From assembly GCA_002316795.1 (NCBI GenBank), contig DCEE01000020.1:29574-93573 (forward strand): a stretch of DNA of 64,000 bases, in the 5' to 3' direction. Shown here one piece after another: positions 49,267 to 56,888 of this stretch. The first letter of the stretch is position 1. Each line of letters starts with the position of its first letter. The DNA is from Synergistaceae bacterium UBA1037 (GTDB lineage: Bacteria; Synergistota; Synergistia; Synergistales; Synergistaceae). The position numbers and the translations under genes were made by a program. The notes under the pieces were generated by a model that was not told where the DNA came from, made no database searches, and was given only the letters and a program-made list of their open reading frames with translations.

Positions 49267-50541
49267 GTGAAGATGGTCGTCCCCGATTCTCTTCGGGCAC
49301 TTAGAAGCAGGAACTACAGGCTTTTTTTCATGGCCCAGGCGATATCGCTGACGGGCCTCTGGATGCACCGTGTAGCCATGGGGTGGCTGGTATTCAGGCT
49401 GACGGGACTTAACAGCGCTCTTGGGATAATTGATTTTGCTGCCTCCATCTCAGTCTTTTTATTTGCTCCGTTTGCAGGGGCTTTGATAGAGAGATGGGAT
49501 CTGAGGAAAACATTGTTCTGCTGTCAGGCAGGATGCATGATAATAGCATTCATACTGGCCTTTCTTACCCTTACAGGCCTTGTGACTTTCCACATAGTGG
49601 TATTCATGAGCCTGATGCTGGGCCTTGTAGATGCCTTTGAACTGCCATGCAGATATTCACTTGTCTCTTACATGGTAGACAGAAAAGAAGATGTATCAAA
49701 CGGGGTAGCTCTCAACTCAATGAATTTTAATATCGCCAGAATGATCGGACCATCGATAGCCGGGTTTGTGATACATGCCGTCGGTGAGGGTGTTTGCTTT
49801 CTTGTAAACGGTTTTGCCTATTCCTCGACTCTTTTGGCTGTAAAAAAGATGAAGATGGACCGTCCTCCGATCGGGAAAAATGACGGAAGCAGATCAAGGC
49901 CCTTGAAAGATACTGTCGAGGGCTTAAAGATGGCCAGGAAATTTGAGCCCAGCCGATATCTGCTGATCCTTATCGCTTCTACCGGTTTCTTTTGTTTTCC
50001 AAGCATAGTCCTGATGCCTGCCATGGCAAAAAGTGTGCTGGGCGGGAACTCCGAGACTCTGGGATTTTTGCTGATGGGGGTAGCGATAGGGGCGCTTTTG
50101 GGATCATTTATAATGGCATCGCTGAAATCTTCGCAAAGGTTGTACTGGTGGTGTACCAGGGCATGCCTTGCTTTTGGAGTTTCAGTTATCCTTTTTTCGT
50201 TTTCAGGAAACATATACGCCGGGATAGCGCTTGCCGCTCCTGTCGGATTTTGTATGGTGACAAGCACTATTTCGTGTAATACACTGCTTCAGTCTATGGC
50301 ACCTGCCGCGAACAGGAGCAGGATAATGGCGCTTTATACCATGGCTATCCTGGGGATCCCGCCATTTGGCAGTTTGCTTTCGGGAAGGCTGGCTGACCAT
50401 CTCGGTACTGACTGGGCACTTTTTATATGCGGATCGATAAGCGCAGTGATAGCATTTTACTTTATGAAGAAGATCGACAGGGTCAGAGATCAGATTTCAG
50501 AAGCTCTGGAAGACCCGGAGGCAGTTCAATGGGAGAACTAA
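49267..50541 (+). CDS. MFS transporter (EntS/MFS_3-like)
   Basis: 424-residue major facilitator protein with 12 segments. The start LRSRNYRLFFMAQAISLTGLWMHRVAMGWLVF and the ALIERWDLRK loop (motif A variant) are characteristic of the MFS_3 group that includes the enterobactin exporter EntS. GTG start at 49267 with AGGAT upstream. It overlaps the next transporter gene by 13 bases, so three export genes (48321-51443) form a probable operon. Confidence 0.87.
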   Translation: MKMVVPDSLRALRSRNYRLFFMAQAISLTGLWMHRVAMGWLVFRLTGLNSALGIIDFAASISVFLFAPFAGALIERWDLRKTLFCCQAGCMIIAFILAFLTLTGLVTFHIVVFMSLMLGLVDAFELPCRYSLVSYMVDRKEDVSNGVALNSMNFNIARMIGPSIAGFVIHAVGEGVCFLVNGFAYSSTLLAVKKMKMDRPPIGKNDGSRSRPLKDTVEGLKMARKFEPSRYLLILIASTGFFCFPSIVLMPAMAKSVLGGNSETLGFLLMGVAIGALLGSFIMASLKSSQRLYWWCTRACLAFGVSVILFSFSGNIYAGIALAAPVGFCMVTSTISCNTLLQSMAPAANRSRIMALYTMAILGIPPFGSLLSGRLADHLGTDWALFICGSISAVIAFYFMKKIDRVRDQISEALEDPEAVQWEN

Positions 50542-51443
50542 AAACAGAATTCAATGCGAAACAGATATTGATGGCAGATATGCTTTTGGTGCTTGTCGCC
50601 CTGATATGGGGTGCCGGCATTCCCATGAGCGCATTGCTGGCCAGAACGATCACCCCTCTGTGGGCAGTCGCGCTAAGGATGCTTTTGGCTGCTTTTTTTC
50701 TTATATTGATCTTTCCTCAGAAAATAATAACATCCACAAGACGGGACTGGGCGATATCTTCAATTCTTACAGCTGTCCTCACCGGAGTATTTATATCCAT
50801 GACCTTTGGTCTGGTTTACAGCACTGCAAGCAAGCAGGCCTTTATTGGCGGGCTGAACGTAATTCTAGTTCCTGTCTTTGTCTGGATCATCTATAAGACA
50901 AAACCAAGTTTGTGGATATTTGCAGGTGCGGGCATAACCACCCTGGGACTGCTAGTAATGGGCTTTACCCCCGGGATGGAATTCAACAGCGGAGATTTTC
51001 TTTCTTTCATAATGGCGATCTTTTATGCGTTCCAGGTCCTGGCTGCAGGATTCGGCGCAAGAAGGGTCGAGCCATACCGTCTCGTTGCCCTTCACATAAT
51101 AATGCTTGCAGCAGTCATGACAATATTAGCCTGCATATTTGAGCCACTGCCTGAAATTGGATCATTCAGCATCAAGATATGGGCGACTCTGCTCTGTGTT
51201 TCTCTTGGAAACACGATATTGTGTTTTATTATCCAGTTCAAAGCCCAGAGGATCACTCCTGAGTCACACGTCGCAGTCATCTTTTCGCTGGAGGGCCTTT
51301 TCGGGTATATGGTCGCAGTGCTGAGCGGGCAGGACCCATTCCATCTCCAGGGAGCATTTGGAGGTATGTTGGTCATAGCCGGAATGATGCTGACTGAAAC
51401 CGAAACTTTTCTTAAACAGAGGAGATCCCCGAAGCAACTTTAA
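50529..51443 (+). CDS. EamA/DMT-family transporter
   Basis: 304-residue ten-segment membrane protein with two EamA domains (ALIWGAGIPMSALLART; SLEGLFGYMVAVLSG near the end). The start at 50529 (MGELKTEF) has GGAGG upstream; the longer frame to 50427 lies inside the MFS gene. Substrate unknown. Confidence 0.85.
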   Translation: MGELKTEFNAKQILMADMLLVLVALIWGAGIPMSALLARTITPLWAVALRMLLAAFFLILIFPQKIITSTRRDWAISSILTAVLTGVFISMTFGLVYSTASKQAFIGGLNVILVPVFVWIIYKTKPSLWIFAGAGITTLGLLVMGFTPGMEFNSGDFLSFIMAIFYAFQVLAAGFGARRVEPYRLVALHIIMLAAVMTILACIFEPLPEIGSFSIKIWATLLCVSLGNTILCFIIQFKAQRITPESHVAVIFSLEGLFGYMVAVLSGQDPFHLQGAFGGMLVIAGMMLTETETFLKQRRSPKQL

Positions 51444-51524
51444 CAAAAGTTTTTTCCGGACCCGCCTATTGCATTATTAATTGACCGTTTTACCCTGTAC
51501 CGGTGTACTTATAAAACATAATGA

Positions 51525-51554
51525 AAGGACCGGTCGATGGAAATGCCGGTCCTT
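51525..51554. terminator. Hairpin between convergent genes, probable bidirectional terminator
   Basis: AAGGACCGG (51525-51533) pairs with CCGGTCCTT (51546-51554), 12-base loop; the T-tracts on both sides are short, so efficiency is unsure. Confidence 0.5.
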
Positions 51555-51594
51555 AGTCTAAATATAAATCAGAATTATAAGCGAAGCTTTTCAA

Positions 51595-52344
51595 TTACAT
51601 CCGGTAGTCCGGTCCGCAGTATTTTGTCGGGTTCAAAGCTGACTCCACGTGTCTTATCATCGTTATGAAATCAAATACAGGCAGTCCGGTGTGTGCGTGT
51701 ACTGCTGCAGCAAAGGGAGGAAGATCACTGCATTCGAGCTGTATAGCCGCCACTTCGGGGTGGTCTTTGAGCATCTGATTACATACTTCGAGTATCTCTT
51801 TCTCTATTACGTCGGTATCCATTGTGCCTTTTTCTTCCAGAACAGAGGAACGGAATTCGTATTTCCCCTCCATGCCGTAAAGCACTACCGGCATATCGGG
51901 CGTAATGCCCACATTTCTTAGATGCTGATCAGTCATTACAGAAGCGTTTGCCGAGATTATCCCGACTTTCTGCCCACGCTTTAAAGTTCTTGTAATAAAC
52001 GGGACCTGAAGCATGCTTGACATGAAGACAGGGATGTCGACCGCGTCGGCGATCTCCTGCTGGAAAAGGGCCATAAAGCCGCATGCGCCTGTTATTGCGC
52101 GAACCCCTTCGGCTTCGAGCTTTCTCGCGCCTTCAAGGAAGGGTTCCAGAAGGGTAAGGTCCCTCTGATTCAGAAGCCTTTCGATCGAGGCTCCCTTTAC
52201 TTCATGGTAGCGGACAGGAAATGGATAGGTCGTAGCATTTCCGACGTTTCCCGGAACGCAGGGATATGCAGCATCGAGTATGAGAATACCTATGGGTTCA
52301 CCGTCCCACGAGCGCGATTTGCTTCTGATCTTGTAAAAAGGCAT
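51595..52344 (-). CDS. Aspartate/glutamate/hydantoin racemase family protein
   Basis: 249-residue cofactor-independent racemase-fold protein with the expected two catalytic cysteines: TGACGFMA at about 83 and LECSDLPP at about 206. Start at 52344 (MPFYKIRSK) after GGGGGGAG; the frame to 52374 adds nothing conserved. It may racemise or isomerise an amino acid or act as a maleate isomerase-like enzyme; the substrate is unknown. Confidence 0.78.
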   Translation of the reverse strand: MPFYKIRSKSRSWDGEPIGILILDAAYPCVPGNVGNATTYPFPVRYHEVKGASIERLLNQRDLTLLEPFLEGARKLEAEGVRAITGACGFMALFQQEIADAVDIPVFMSSMLQVPFITRTLKRGQKVGIISANASVMTDQHLRNVGITPDMPVVLYGMEGKYEFRSSVLEEKGTMDTDVIEKEILEVCNQMLKDHPEVAAIQLECSDLPPFAAAVHAHTGLPVFDFITMIRHVESALNPTKYCGPDYRM

Positions 52345-52698
52345 ACTTACTCCCCCCAAATGGAATGTAATCATAGTATTGAAAATAACAGTGACATGAC
52401 CTAACTGTCAAGGAGACATCAAAATAGTTCAATTTTTAAAGCAGTTTTAAAAATACGCCGCATCACGTAGGACAGCAGTAAAATTTAAATATAGAATGAT
52501 AAAATAATAATGTAAATCAACTTTCCCACCGTTTTTCCCGCATGCTTCTAAGCGGGAAACCAGTGGCTTCAGTATTTTGGAGCAATTGGGGCTCCGCTAA
52601 AAAACATGCGGTCGAGGCGAAAGAAGGGATTTAGTTCTACTTACTCGAACTGGTGGGAAAGTTCAGTAATGTAAATCGAAAAATGGGAGAGATGCAAC
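52345..52698 (+). other. Intergenic region with a MITE-like insertion
   Basis: 354 bases between divergent genes. 52345-52507 is A+T-rich and must hold promoters for both sides. 52508-52677 is the repeat element described separately. 52678-52698 carries the ribosome binding site (GGGAGAG) of the tlpA gene. Confidence 0.6.
52508..52677. mobile_element. MITE-like element with 12-bp terminal inverted repeats and flanking 11-bp direct repeats
   Basis: Terminal inverted repeats AACTTTCCCACC (52519-52530) and GGTGGGAAAGTT (52652-52663) are perfect complements. The direct repeat TAATGTAAATC flanks them at 52508-52518 and 52667-52677, with CAG between the right terminal repeat and the right copy. 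The interior (about 120 bases) has no ORF but contains hairpins TTTCCCGC/GCGGGAAA (52534-52559) and GGAGC/GCTCC (52579-52595); the loop GCATG of the first could pair with CATGC at 52605-52609. Removing one direct repeat plus the element leaves a normal-looking upstream region. No transposase is nearby. Confidence 0.65.
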
Positions 52699-53202
52699 AT
52701 GAAGAAGTCGATTCTGACCATTGCCGCAGCTTTTGTTCTGATATTCAGCTTTACACAGGCTGTTTGTGCCCTCGAACCGGGCACTGCAGTAAGCGACTTT
52801 GAACTGAAGGACATAGAGGGGAAGGCGGTAAGGCTGGGTGACTACAAAGGAAAGACAGTCGTGATCAATTTCTGGGCCACGTGGTGTCCGCCGTGTAAAA
52901 AAGAGATGCCCGACTTCGACCTCCTTGACAAGGAACTTAAAAAGAGCAAGCAGGCGGTGCTCCTTGCCGTGAATATGACTGACGGGAAGAGAGACACCAA
53001 AAGCAAAGTCGAGGCATTCATAAAGGAAAATAATTTCGGCATGAAGGTACTCCTCGATACAGAGGGAAAAGCCGCCAAGCTTTTTGATATAAGATGGCTT
53101 CCCACTACAGTTGTAGTTGACGGCAAAGGCATACTTCGCTGGCAGGTCCTCGGGGAAACCACCAAAGAGGATGTTCTGAAGGCAGTCAGGGATATTAAGT
53201 AA
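52699..53202 (+). CDS. TlpA/ResA-like thiol-disulfide oxidoreductase, exported
   Basis: 167-residue thioredoxin-fold protein. The N-terminal signal peptide (hydrophobic at about 5-22, cleavage near VCA-LE) directs it to the periplasm. The active site WATWCPPCKKEMP lies at about 53-65, and the cis-proline loop is RWLPTTVVVD. It would reduce periplasmic disulfides with electrons from CcdA, encoded immediately downstream with no gap, and could serve cytochrome c maturation or oxidised-protein repair. Confidence 0.9.
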   Translation: MKKSILTIAAAFVLIFSFTQAVCALEPGTAVSDFELKDIEGKAVRLGDYKGKTVVINFWATWCPPCKKEMPDFDLLDKELKKSKQAVLLAVNMTDGKRDTKSKVEAFIKENNFGMKVLLDTEGKAAKLFDIRWLPTTVVVDGKGILRWQVLGETTKEDVLKAVRDIK

Positions 53203-53877
53203 ATGTGGGCAGACCTTCCGCTCCTATTCCTTGAAGGCTTTCTTGCCTTCATCTCTCCATGCATGCTTCCGATGCTGCCTGTATACCTGATGTACCTTGC
53301 GGCAGAAACAGAGCATGGAAAGAGGGCCAGCATCGTAAACACGATAGGATTCGTCTGCGGGTTCACTGTGGTCTTTATGGCGCTCGGAGCCACTGCTACC
53401 GCGATAGGATCGCTGATGAATGAACACAGGATGCTTCTGCAGAGAGTCAGCGGAGCGATCATCCTGGTCTTCGGACTGCACTTTCTCGGTATCCTGAAGA
53501 TAGGCTTCCTTGATGTTGAAAAGAAGATAGATCTGGGTCTGAAGAAGCGAGGAGGCTTCATAGGAGCCCTGCTCTTCGGCTCAGCTTTTTCGCTTGGGTG
53601 GTCGCCATGCCTTGGACCCTTCCTGGGTTCGGCCCTCATGCTTGCTGGGAGCGGCAAAACAGTTATGCAGGGTGTATTTTACCTGTTTGTGTTCTCAATG
53701 GGGCTGGGAGTGCCCTATTTGCTTGCGGCTGTATTTTTCACGAACATAAAGGGTGTCTTCCAGTGGCTGAAAAAACATGGCAGGCAGATAAAGACCGTAT
53801 CCGGCTTTGTCCTTGTACTTGCGGGACTGATGATGCTCTTTGACCTTTTCGGTTATTGGGCAGGACTCTTTGCCTGA
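53203..53877 (+). CDS. ccdA: CcdA-type thiol electron-transfer membrane protein
   Basis: 224-residue membrane protein with six segments of the DsbD/CcdA family. The redox cysteines are in FISPCMLPMLPVY (about 18) and WSPCLGPFLGSA (about 133). It passes reducing equivalents from cytoplasmic thioredoxin across the membrane to TlpA, whose stop codon directly precedes this start. Confidence 0.9.
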   Translation: MWADLPLLFLEGFLAFISPCMLPMLPVYLMYLAAETEHGKRASIVNTIGFVCGFTVVFMALGATATAIGSLMNEHRMLLQRVSGAIILVFGLHFLGILKIGFLDVEKKIDLGLKKRGGFIGALLFGSAFSLGWSPCLGPFLGSALMLAGSGKTVMQGVFYLFVFSMGLGVPYLLAAVFFTNIKGVFQWLKKHGRQIKTVSGFVLVLAGLMMLFDLFGYWAGLFA

Positions 53878-53897
53878 TTTGAAAAGACAACAGATAA

Positions 53898-53940
53898 AAC
53901 TGAACCGGAAAGACGGGCGTCTCCGGCTCAGTTTTGGTGG
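53898..53940 (+). terminator. Terminator of the tlpA-ccdA operon
   Basis: AACTGA-ACCGG-AAAGACG pairs with CGTCT-CCGG-CTCAGTT (53898-53933, small bulges), followed by TTTTGGTGGTTTTT. Confidence 0.75.
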
Positions 53941-53966
53941 TTTTTCTTCTTAGTAATTGTGTATCC

Positions 53967-54527
53967 TCAGCAGTCTCCAGAGGCTTTGGAGCATCCCCTG
54001 CCCAGCAGGATAAGGCTCATCCCGCTGAAGACAAGATTTATCCCGAGTATGATCCCTATCATCGCGGCTCCTGTGAAAAGGTTTTTCCACATCATGACGG
54101 AGAGGATGATCCCGAGAAATCCGGAGACGAGGATCCAGATCGAGCCCTCTATCTCCCTTACTCGGAAATACTCAATGACCTTGGTGGCCCCGTCAGCCAT
54201 AAAATATGCCGCAAGTATTATGCTTAGGGTCATAACTCCTGCCATGGGATGGACCAGGAATATGAAACCGGACGCCATGGCGGCCACAGCCATTATCGTC
54301 TCCTGCCACGGGATCCCGCCGTCACTGAAGCCTCTGAAGGCACTCCACCCCTGACTGAAGGCTACTGCTATCAAAAGCATGCCGACAATAGTTTCAACTG
54401 CGAACGATGCGATAAGAGGCATTGAAAGAGAGATGAGTCCCAGGAGAAGCATAAGCCCTCCTATAAAGTAGAACCGCCTCTTGTTTTTTTTGAGGTCCTC
54501 TTTGGAAAACTTTCCGGTAAAGAGCAT
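53967..54527 (-). CDS. HdeD/DUF308 family membrane protein
   Basis: 186-residue protein with six hydrophobic segments in three similar pairs, as in HdeD (acid-resistance membrane protein). The N-terminus is charged (FSKEDLKKNKRRFYF) and cytoplasmic, and the C-terminus ends with two cysteines (LLGRGCSKASGDC). Function unknown. AGGAGG precedes the start by eight bases and lies against the stop of the small candidate selenoprotein gene, so the two are likely one operon. Confidence 0.8.
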   Translation of the reverse strand: MLFTGKFSKEDLKKNKRRFYFIGGLMLLLGLISLSMPLIASFAVETIVGMLLIAVAFSQGWSAFRGFSDGGIPWQETIMAVAAMASGFIFLVHPMAGVMTLSIILAAYFMADGATKVIEYFRVREIEGSIWILVSGFLGIILSVMMWKNLFTGAAMIGIILGINLVFSGMSLILLGRGCSKASGDC

Positions 54528-54541
54528 TGTATCGCCTCCTC

Positions 54542-54685
54542 TTATTCTTTTTCCTCAGATCCCTTTGAGCCTTTTGCAAAATCTTTTATTTTCGATACGA
54601 TCCATGAGAATGACGCGGCGACCGCCACGATCGGCAGAAGCAATATTCAGGGAGGACATCCCCCGCGACGTTTTTTTAATGTCAA
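54542..54685 (-). CDS. Candidate small membrane selenoprotein with a Cys-Pro-Pro-Sec motif
   Basis: 47 codons from a TTG at 54685, with GGAGG eight bases upstream, to TAA at 54544-54542, interrupted only by an in-frame TGA at codon 13 (54649-54647). Reading that as selenocysteine gives MTLKKRRGGCPPU, then a hydrophobic segment (about 14-31, ILLLPIVAVAASF...) and a charged Lys/Glu tail. CPPU resembles the CPPC redox motif of thioredoxins. A hairpin with a GGUC loop begins 17 bases after the TGA. The stop is 14 bases before the HdeD-like gene. I do not recognise the family; standard gene callers would miss or truncate it. Confidence 0.6.
54614..54629 (-). promoter_or_regulatory. Bacterial SECIS-like hairpin
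   Basis: On the minus strand CGUGGC (54629-54624), loop GGUC (54623-54620), GCCGCG (54619-54614): six pairs including one G-U. The loop starts 23 bases after the UGA and matches the GGUC apical loop of the E. coli fdhF SECIS, the element bound by SelB. Confidence 0.6.
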
Positions 54686-54802
54686 TTCGAACACCTCCGG
54701 TCATTGATATTGGATCGATCGTCTCACACCTATACCCTAAACGGGAGGGGGTAATTACTGTATTATCTGTAATCATTCTATTTTACATATGATCCGGAGG
54801 TC

Positions 54803-55885
54803 TTAATTTCCGACAAACTCACCGCTTGGGTAATTTCTTGGTTTCTCTTCCTTCATAAGCACCCTTTCTGCGCCTTTGAAGAGGGCCTCAAGTTCGTTTT
54901 CTCCTGGCACGACTCTTATAGGGGCAAGGAATCTGATCTTTTTGATAAGCATTCCGGTCAGGATGTCGGAGTATGCCATCCCGCCGGTGAGTATTATCGA
55001 GTCGATGTCTCCGTCGAGGACGGTGGACATCTCCCCGATACCCTTGGCTATCTGATAGGCCATGGCCTCTAGGACAAGTTTTGCATTAGGGTCATGTTCA
55101 GCAATTTTACCGGCCTCCCTAATGTCCCTTGTTCCCAGATATGCCACCATGCCCCACCCCGAAAGAAGTTTTTTCTTGAGTTCAGCCTCACTGTATATCC
55201 CGCTGAAGATGAGGTCGACCAGTTCCCCCACCGGAAGCCCGCCCGCCCGTTCGGGAGAGAAGGGTCCGTCAGCCTTTGCGCCGACCACGTCAACTATTTT
55301 ACCGCCGCAGTGAGCTCCGATCGTTATACCGGTACCCAGGTGGGCAACGACGAATCTACAGTCTTCATATTTTTTCCCGAGTTCAGCCGCCGCTTTTCTT
55401 GCCACTGCTTTCTGGTTGAGGGCATGGACGAGGCTTGACCTTTTTATTTCAGGTGCACCTGAGATCCTTGCTACTTCAGTCAGTTCGTCCACAGAGACCG
55501 GATCGACTATGAAAGCCCGGCAGCCCGACATCTCTGCGAATCTTTTGGCGATGAATGCTCCCAGGTTTGATGCATGTTCCCCGCGCGGAGCCTCTGCCAG
55601 GTAATCCGTCATCTCTTTTGTGACAAGGTATGTGCCGCTGGGGATCGGAGCAAGTATGCCGCCTCTTCCGACAACGGCATCAAAGCTCTCCGGCAGAATG
55701 CCTTTCTCGAGAAGGGTTTGCCTTATTAGTTCGAATCTATGGTCAAGCTGATCCAGAACGCATTTATATGCAGAGATAAGGTCTTGGTCGACAGGTATGT
55801 TTTCCTTAAGGATCTCTTTACCGTCCTCGTAAACCGCTATTTTTGTAGAGGTCGATCCGGGGTTTACTGCCAGGATCCTGCTCAT
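54803..55885 (-). CDS. buk: Butyrate kinase
   Basis: 360-residue acetokinase-family enzyme: N-terminal LAVNPGSTSTKIAVYE phosphate-binding motif, VGRGGILAPIPSG, VAHLGTGITIGAH and the C-terminal LTGGMAYSD. It makes ATP from butyryl (or branched-chain acyl) phosphate. The start at 55885 (MSRILAVN) is two bases after the ptb stop; the longer frame to 55915 overlaps ptb. With ptb it can conserve energy from amino-acid-derived acyl-CoA esters. Confidence 0.92.
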   Translation of the reverse strand: MSRILAVNPGSTSTKIAVYEDGKEILKENIPVDQDLISAYKCVLDQLDHRFELIRQTLLEKGILPESFDAVVGRGGILAPIPSGTYLVTKEMTDYLAEAPRGEHASNLGAFIAKRFAEMSGCRAFIVDPVSVDELTEVARISGAPEIKRSSLVHALNQKAVARKAAAELGKKYEDCRFVVAHLGTGITIGAHCGGKIVDVVGAKADGPFSPERAGGLPVGELVDLIFSGIYSEAELKKKLLSGWGMVAYLGTRDIREAGKIAEHDPNAKLVLEAMAYQIAKGIGEMSTVLDGDIDSIILTGGMAYSDILTGMLIKKIRFLAPIRVVPGENELEALFKGAERVLMKEEKPRNYPSGEFVGN

Positions 55886-55887
55886 GG

Positions 55888-56802
55888 CTATTTCATCCCG
55901 CCGGAAATAATGCATGCAAGGGCCATGCTGAGGAATTTTGATTCAGGCGGATCAGACCTTGATACCAGAACTATGGGCACCATTGCCCCAAGGACCAGTC
56001 CTGCCATCTGAGCGTGACAATAGTGGACAAGGGTCTTGCAGTGGACATTGCCGCACTCGATGTTCGGAACCAGTGTAAGGTCGACCTTGCCTGCTATCTT
56101 GCTCTTTATCCCCTTGTGTTCCGCATATTTTTGGGATGCCACGACATCGATCGCCATAGGACCTTCGACCGTGCATGTGCAGGGCAGGTCGTTGAACTCG
56201 CCCTCTTCCCATGCCTTTACTATCCCGGCTGCATCGACGGTAGACTGTATGTTGGGATCCACTTTTTCGTTAGCTGCCAGGCATGCCGCGTTTACATGGT
56301 CGTATCCGAGAGCGCTTATAGCTTCAAGTGCGTTTCTCAGTATCTGTTTCTTCTGGTCAAGGTTAGGTGCGACGTTGAAGCCGCTGTCCGTACAGAAAGA
56401 GAGGTGGTTTTCACCTGGTATCTCCATTATCGCCAGGTGGCTCAGCAGGCGTCCTGTCCGAAGGCCGTTTTCCCTGTCAAGGATAGCCTTCAGAAAATCG
56501 GAAGTGTTGATGAGTCCCTTCATGAGGGCATCGCCCATTCCGTCCCTTACGCTCTGCACCGCGATAGCCGCTGCCGCAGGCAGTGAGCCTGCGTGGATGA
56601 TATCCACCTTGTCCGAGATGCCCGCTTCCTTTACCTCAGGCAAGATCACTTCGCTGTCTCCGGTCAGTATCGCCCTTCCGAGCCCCCTCTGCATGGCAAG
56701 CCTTATGGCCTCTATGCTTTCATGATCCGCCGCAGCAAGGACAACTTTGCTTCCTGCAAGACAACCGCTGCTGTTCATTATCTCTATAAACCTTTTATAC
56801 AT
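55888..56802 (-). CDS. ptb: Phosphate butyryltransferase
   Basis: 304-residue phosphotransacylase (PTA_PTB family) converting butyryl- or other acyl-CoA to acyl phosphate. Conserved GLINTSDFLKAIL, HLAIMEIPGE and TDSGFNVAPNL segments are present, and NIECGNVHCKTLVHY near the end. Start at 56802 (MYKRFIEIM) after AAGGGGGTG; the frame to 56877 includes promoter-like sequence. First gene of the ptb-buk pair. Confidence 0.9.
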   Translation of the reverse strand: MYKRFIEIMNSSGCLAGSKVVLAAADHESIEAIRLAMQRGLGRAILTGDSEVILPEVKEAGISDKVDIIHAGSLPAAAAIAVQSVRDGMGDALMKGLINTSDFLKAILDRENGLRTGRLLSHLAIMEIPGENHLSFCTDSGFNVAPNLDQKKQILRNALEAISALGYDHVNAACLAANEKVDPNIQSTVDAAGIVKAWEEGEFNDLPCTCTVEGPMAIDVVASQKYAEHKGIKSKIAGKVDLTLVPNIECGNVHCKTLVHYCHAQMAGLVLGAMVPIVLVSRSDPPESKFLSMALACIISGGMK

Positions 56803-56888
56803 AAACACACCCCCTTTACGTAACATTATAATATCTTGAACCGTTTTTGCATTATAATGGACCGAACATTTTTGCAAGGGGAATCCAA

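Noticed and set aside
54555-54776. 73-codon minus-strand frame over the candidate selenoprotein gene
   Set aside because: It has no ribosome binding site at its start and its translation shows no membrane segment; the neighbouring frame with the in-frame TGA has a ribosome binding site, a hydrophobic segment and a SECIS-like hairpin.
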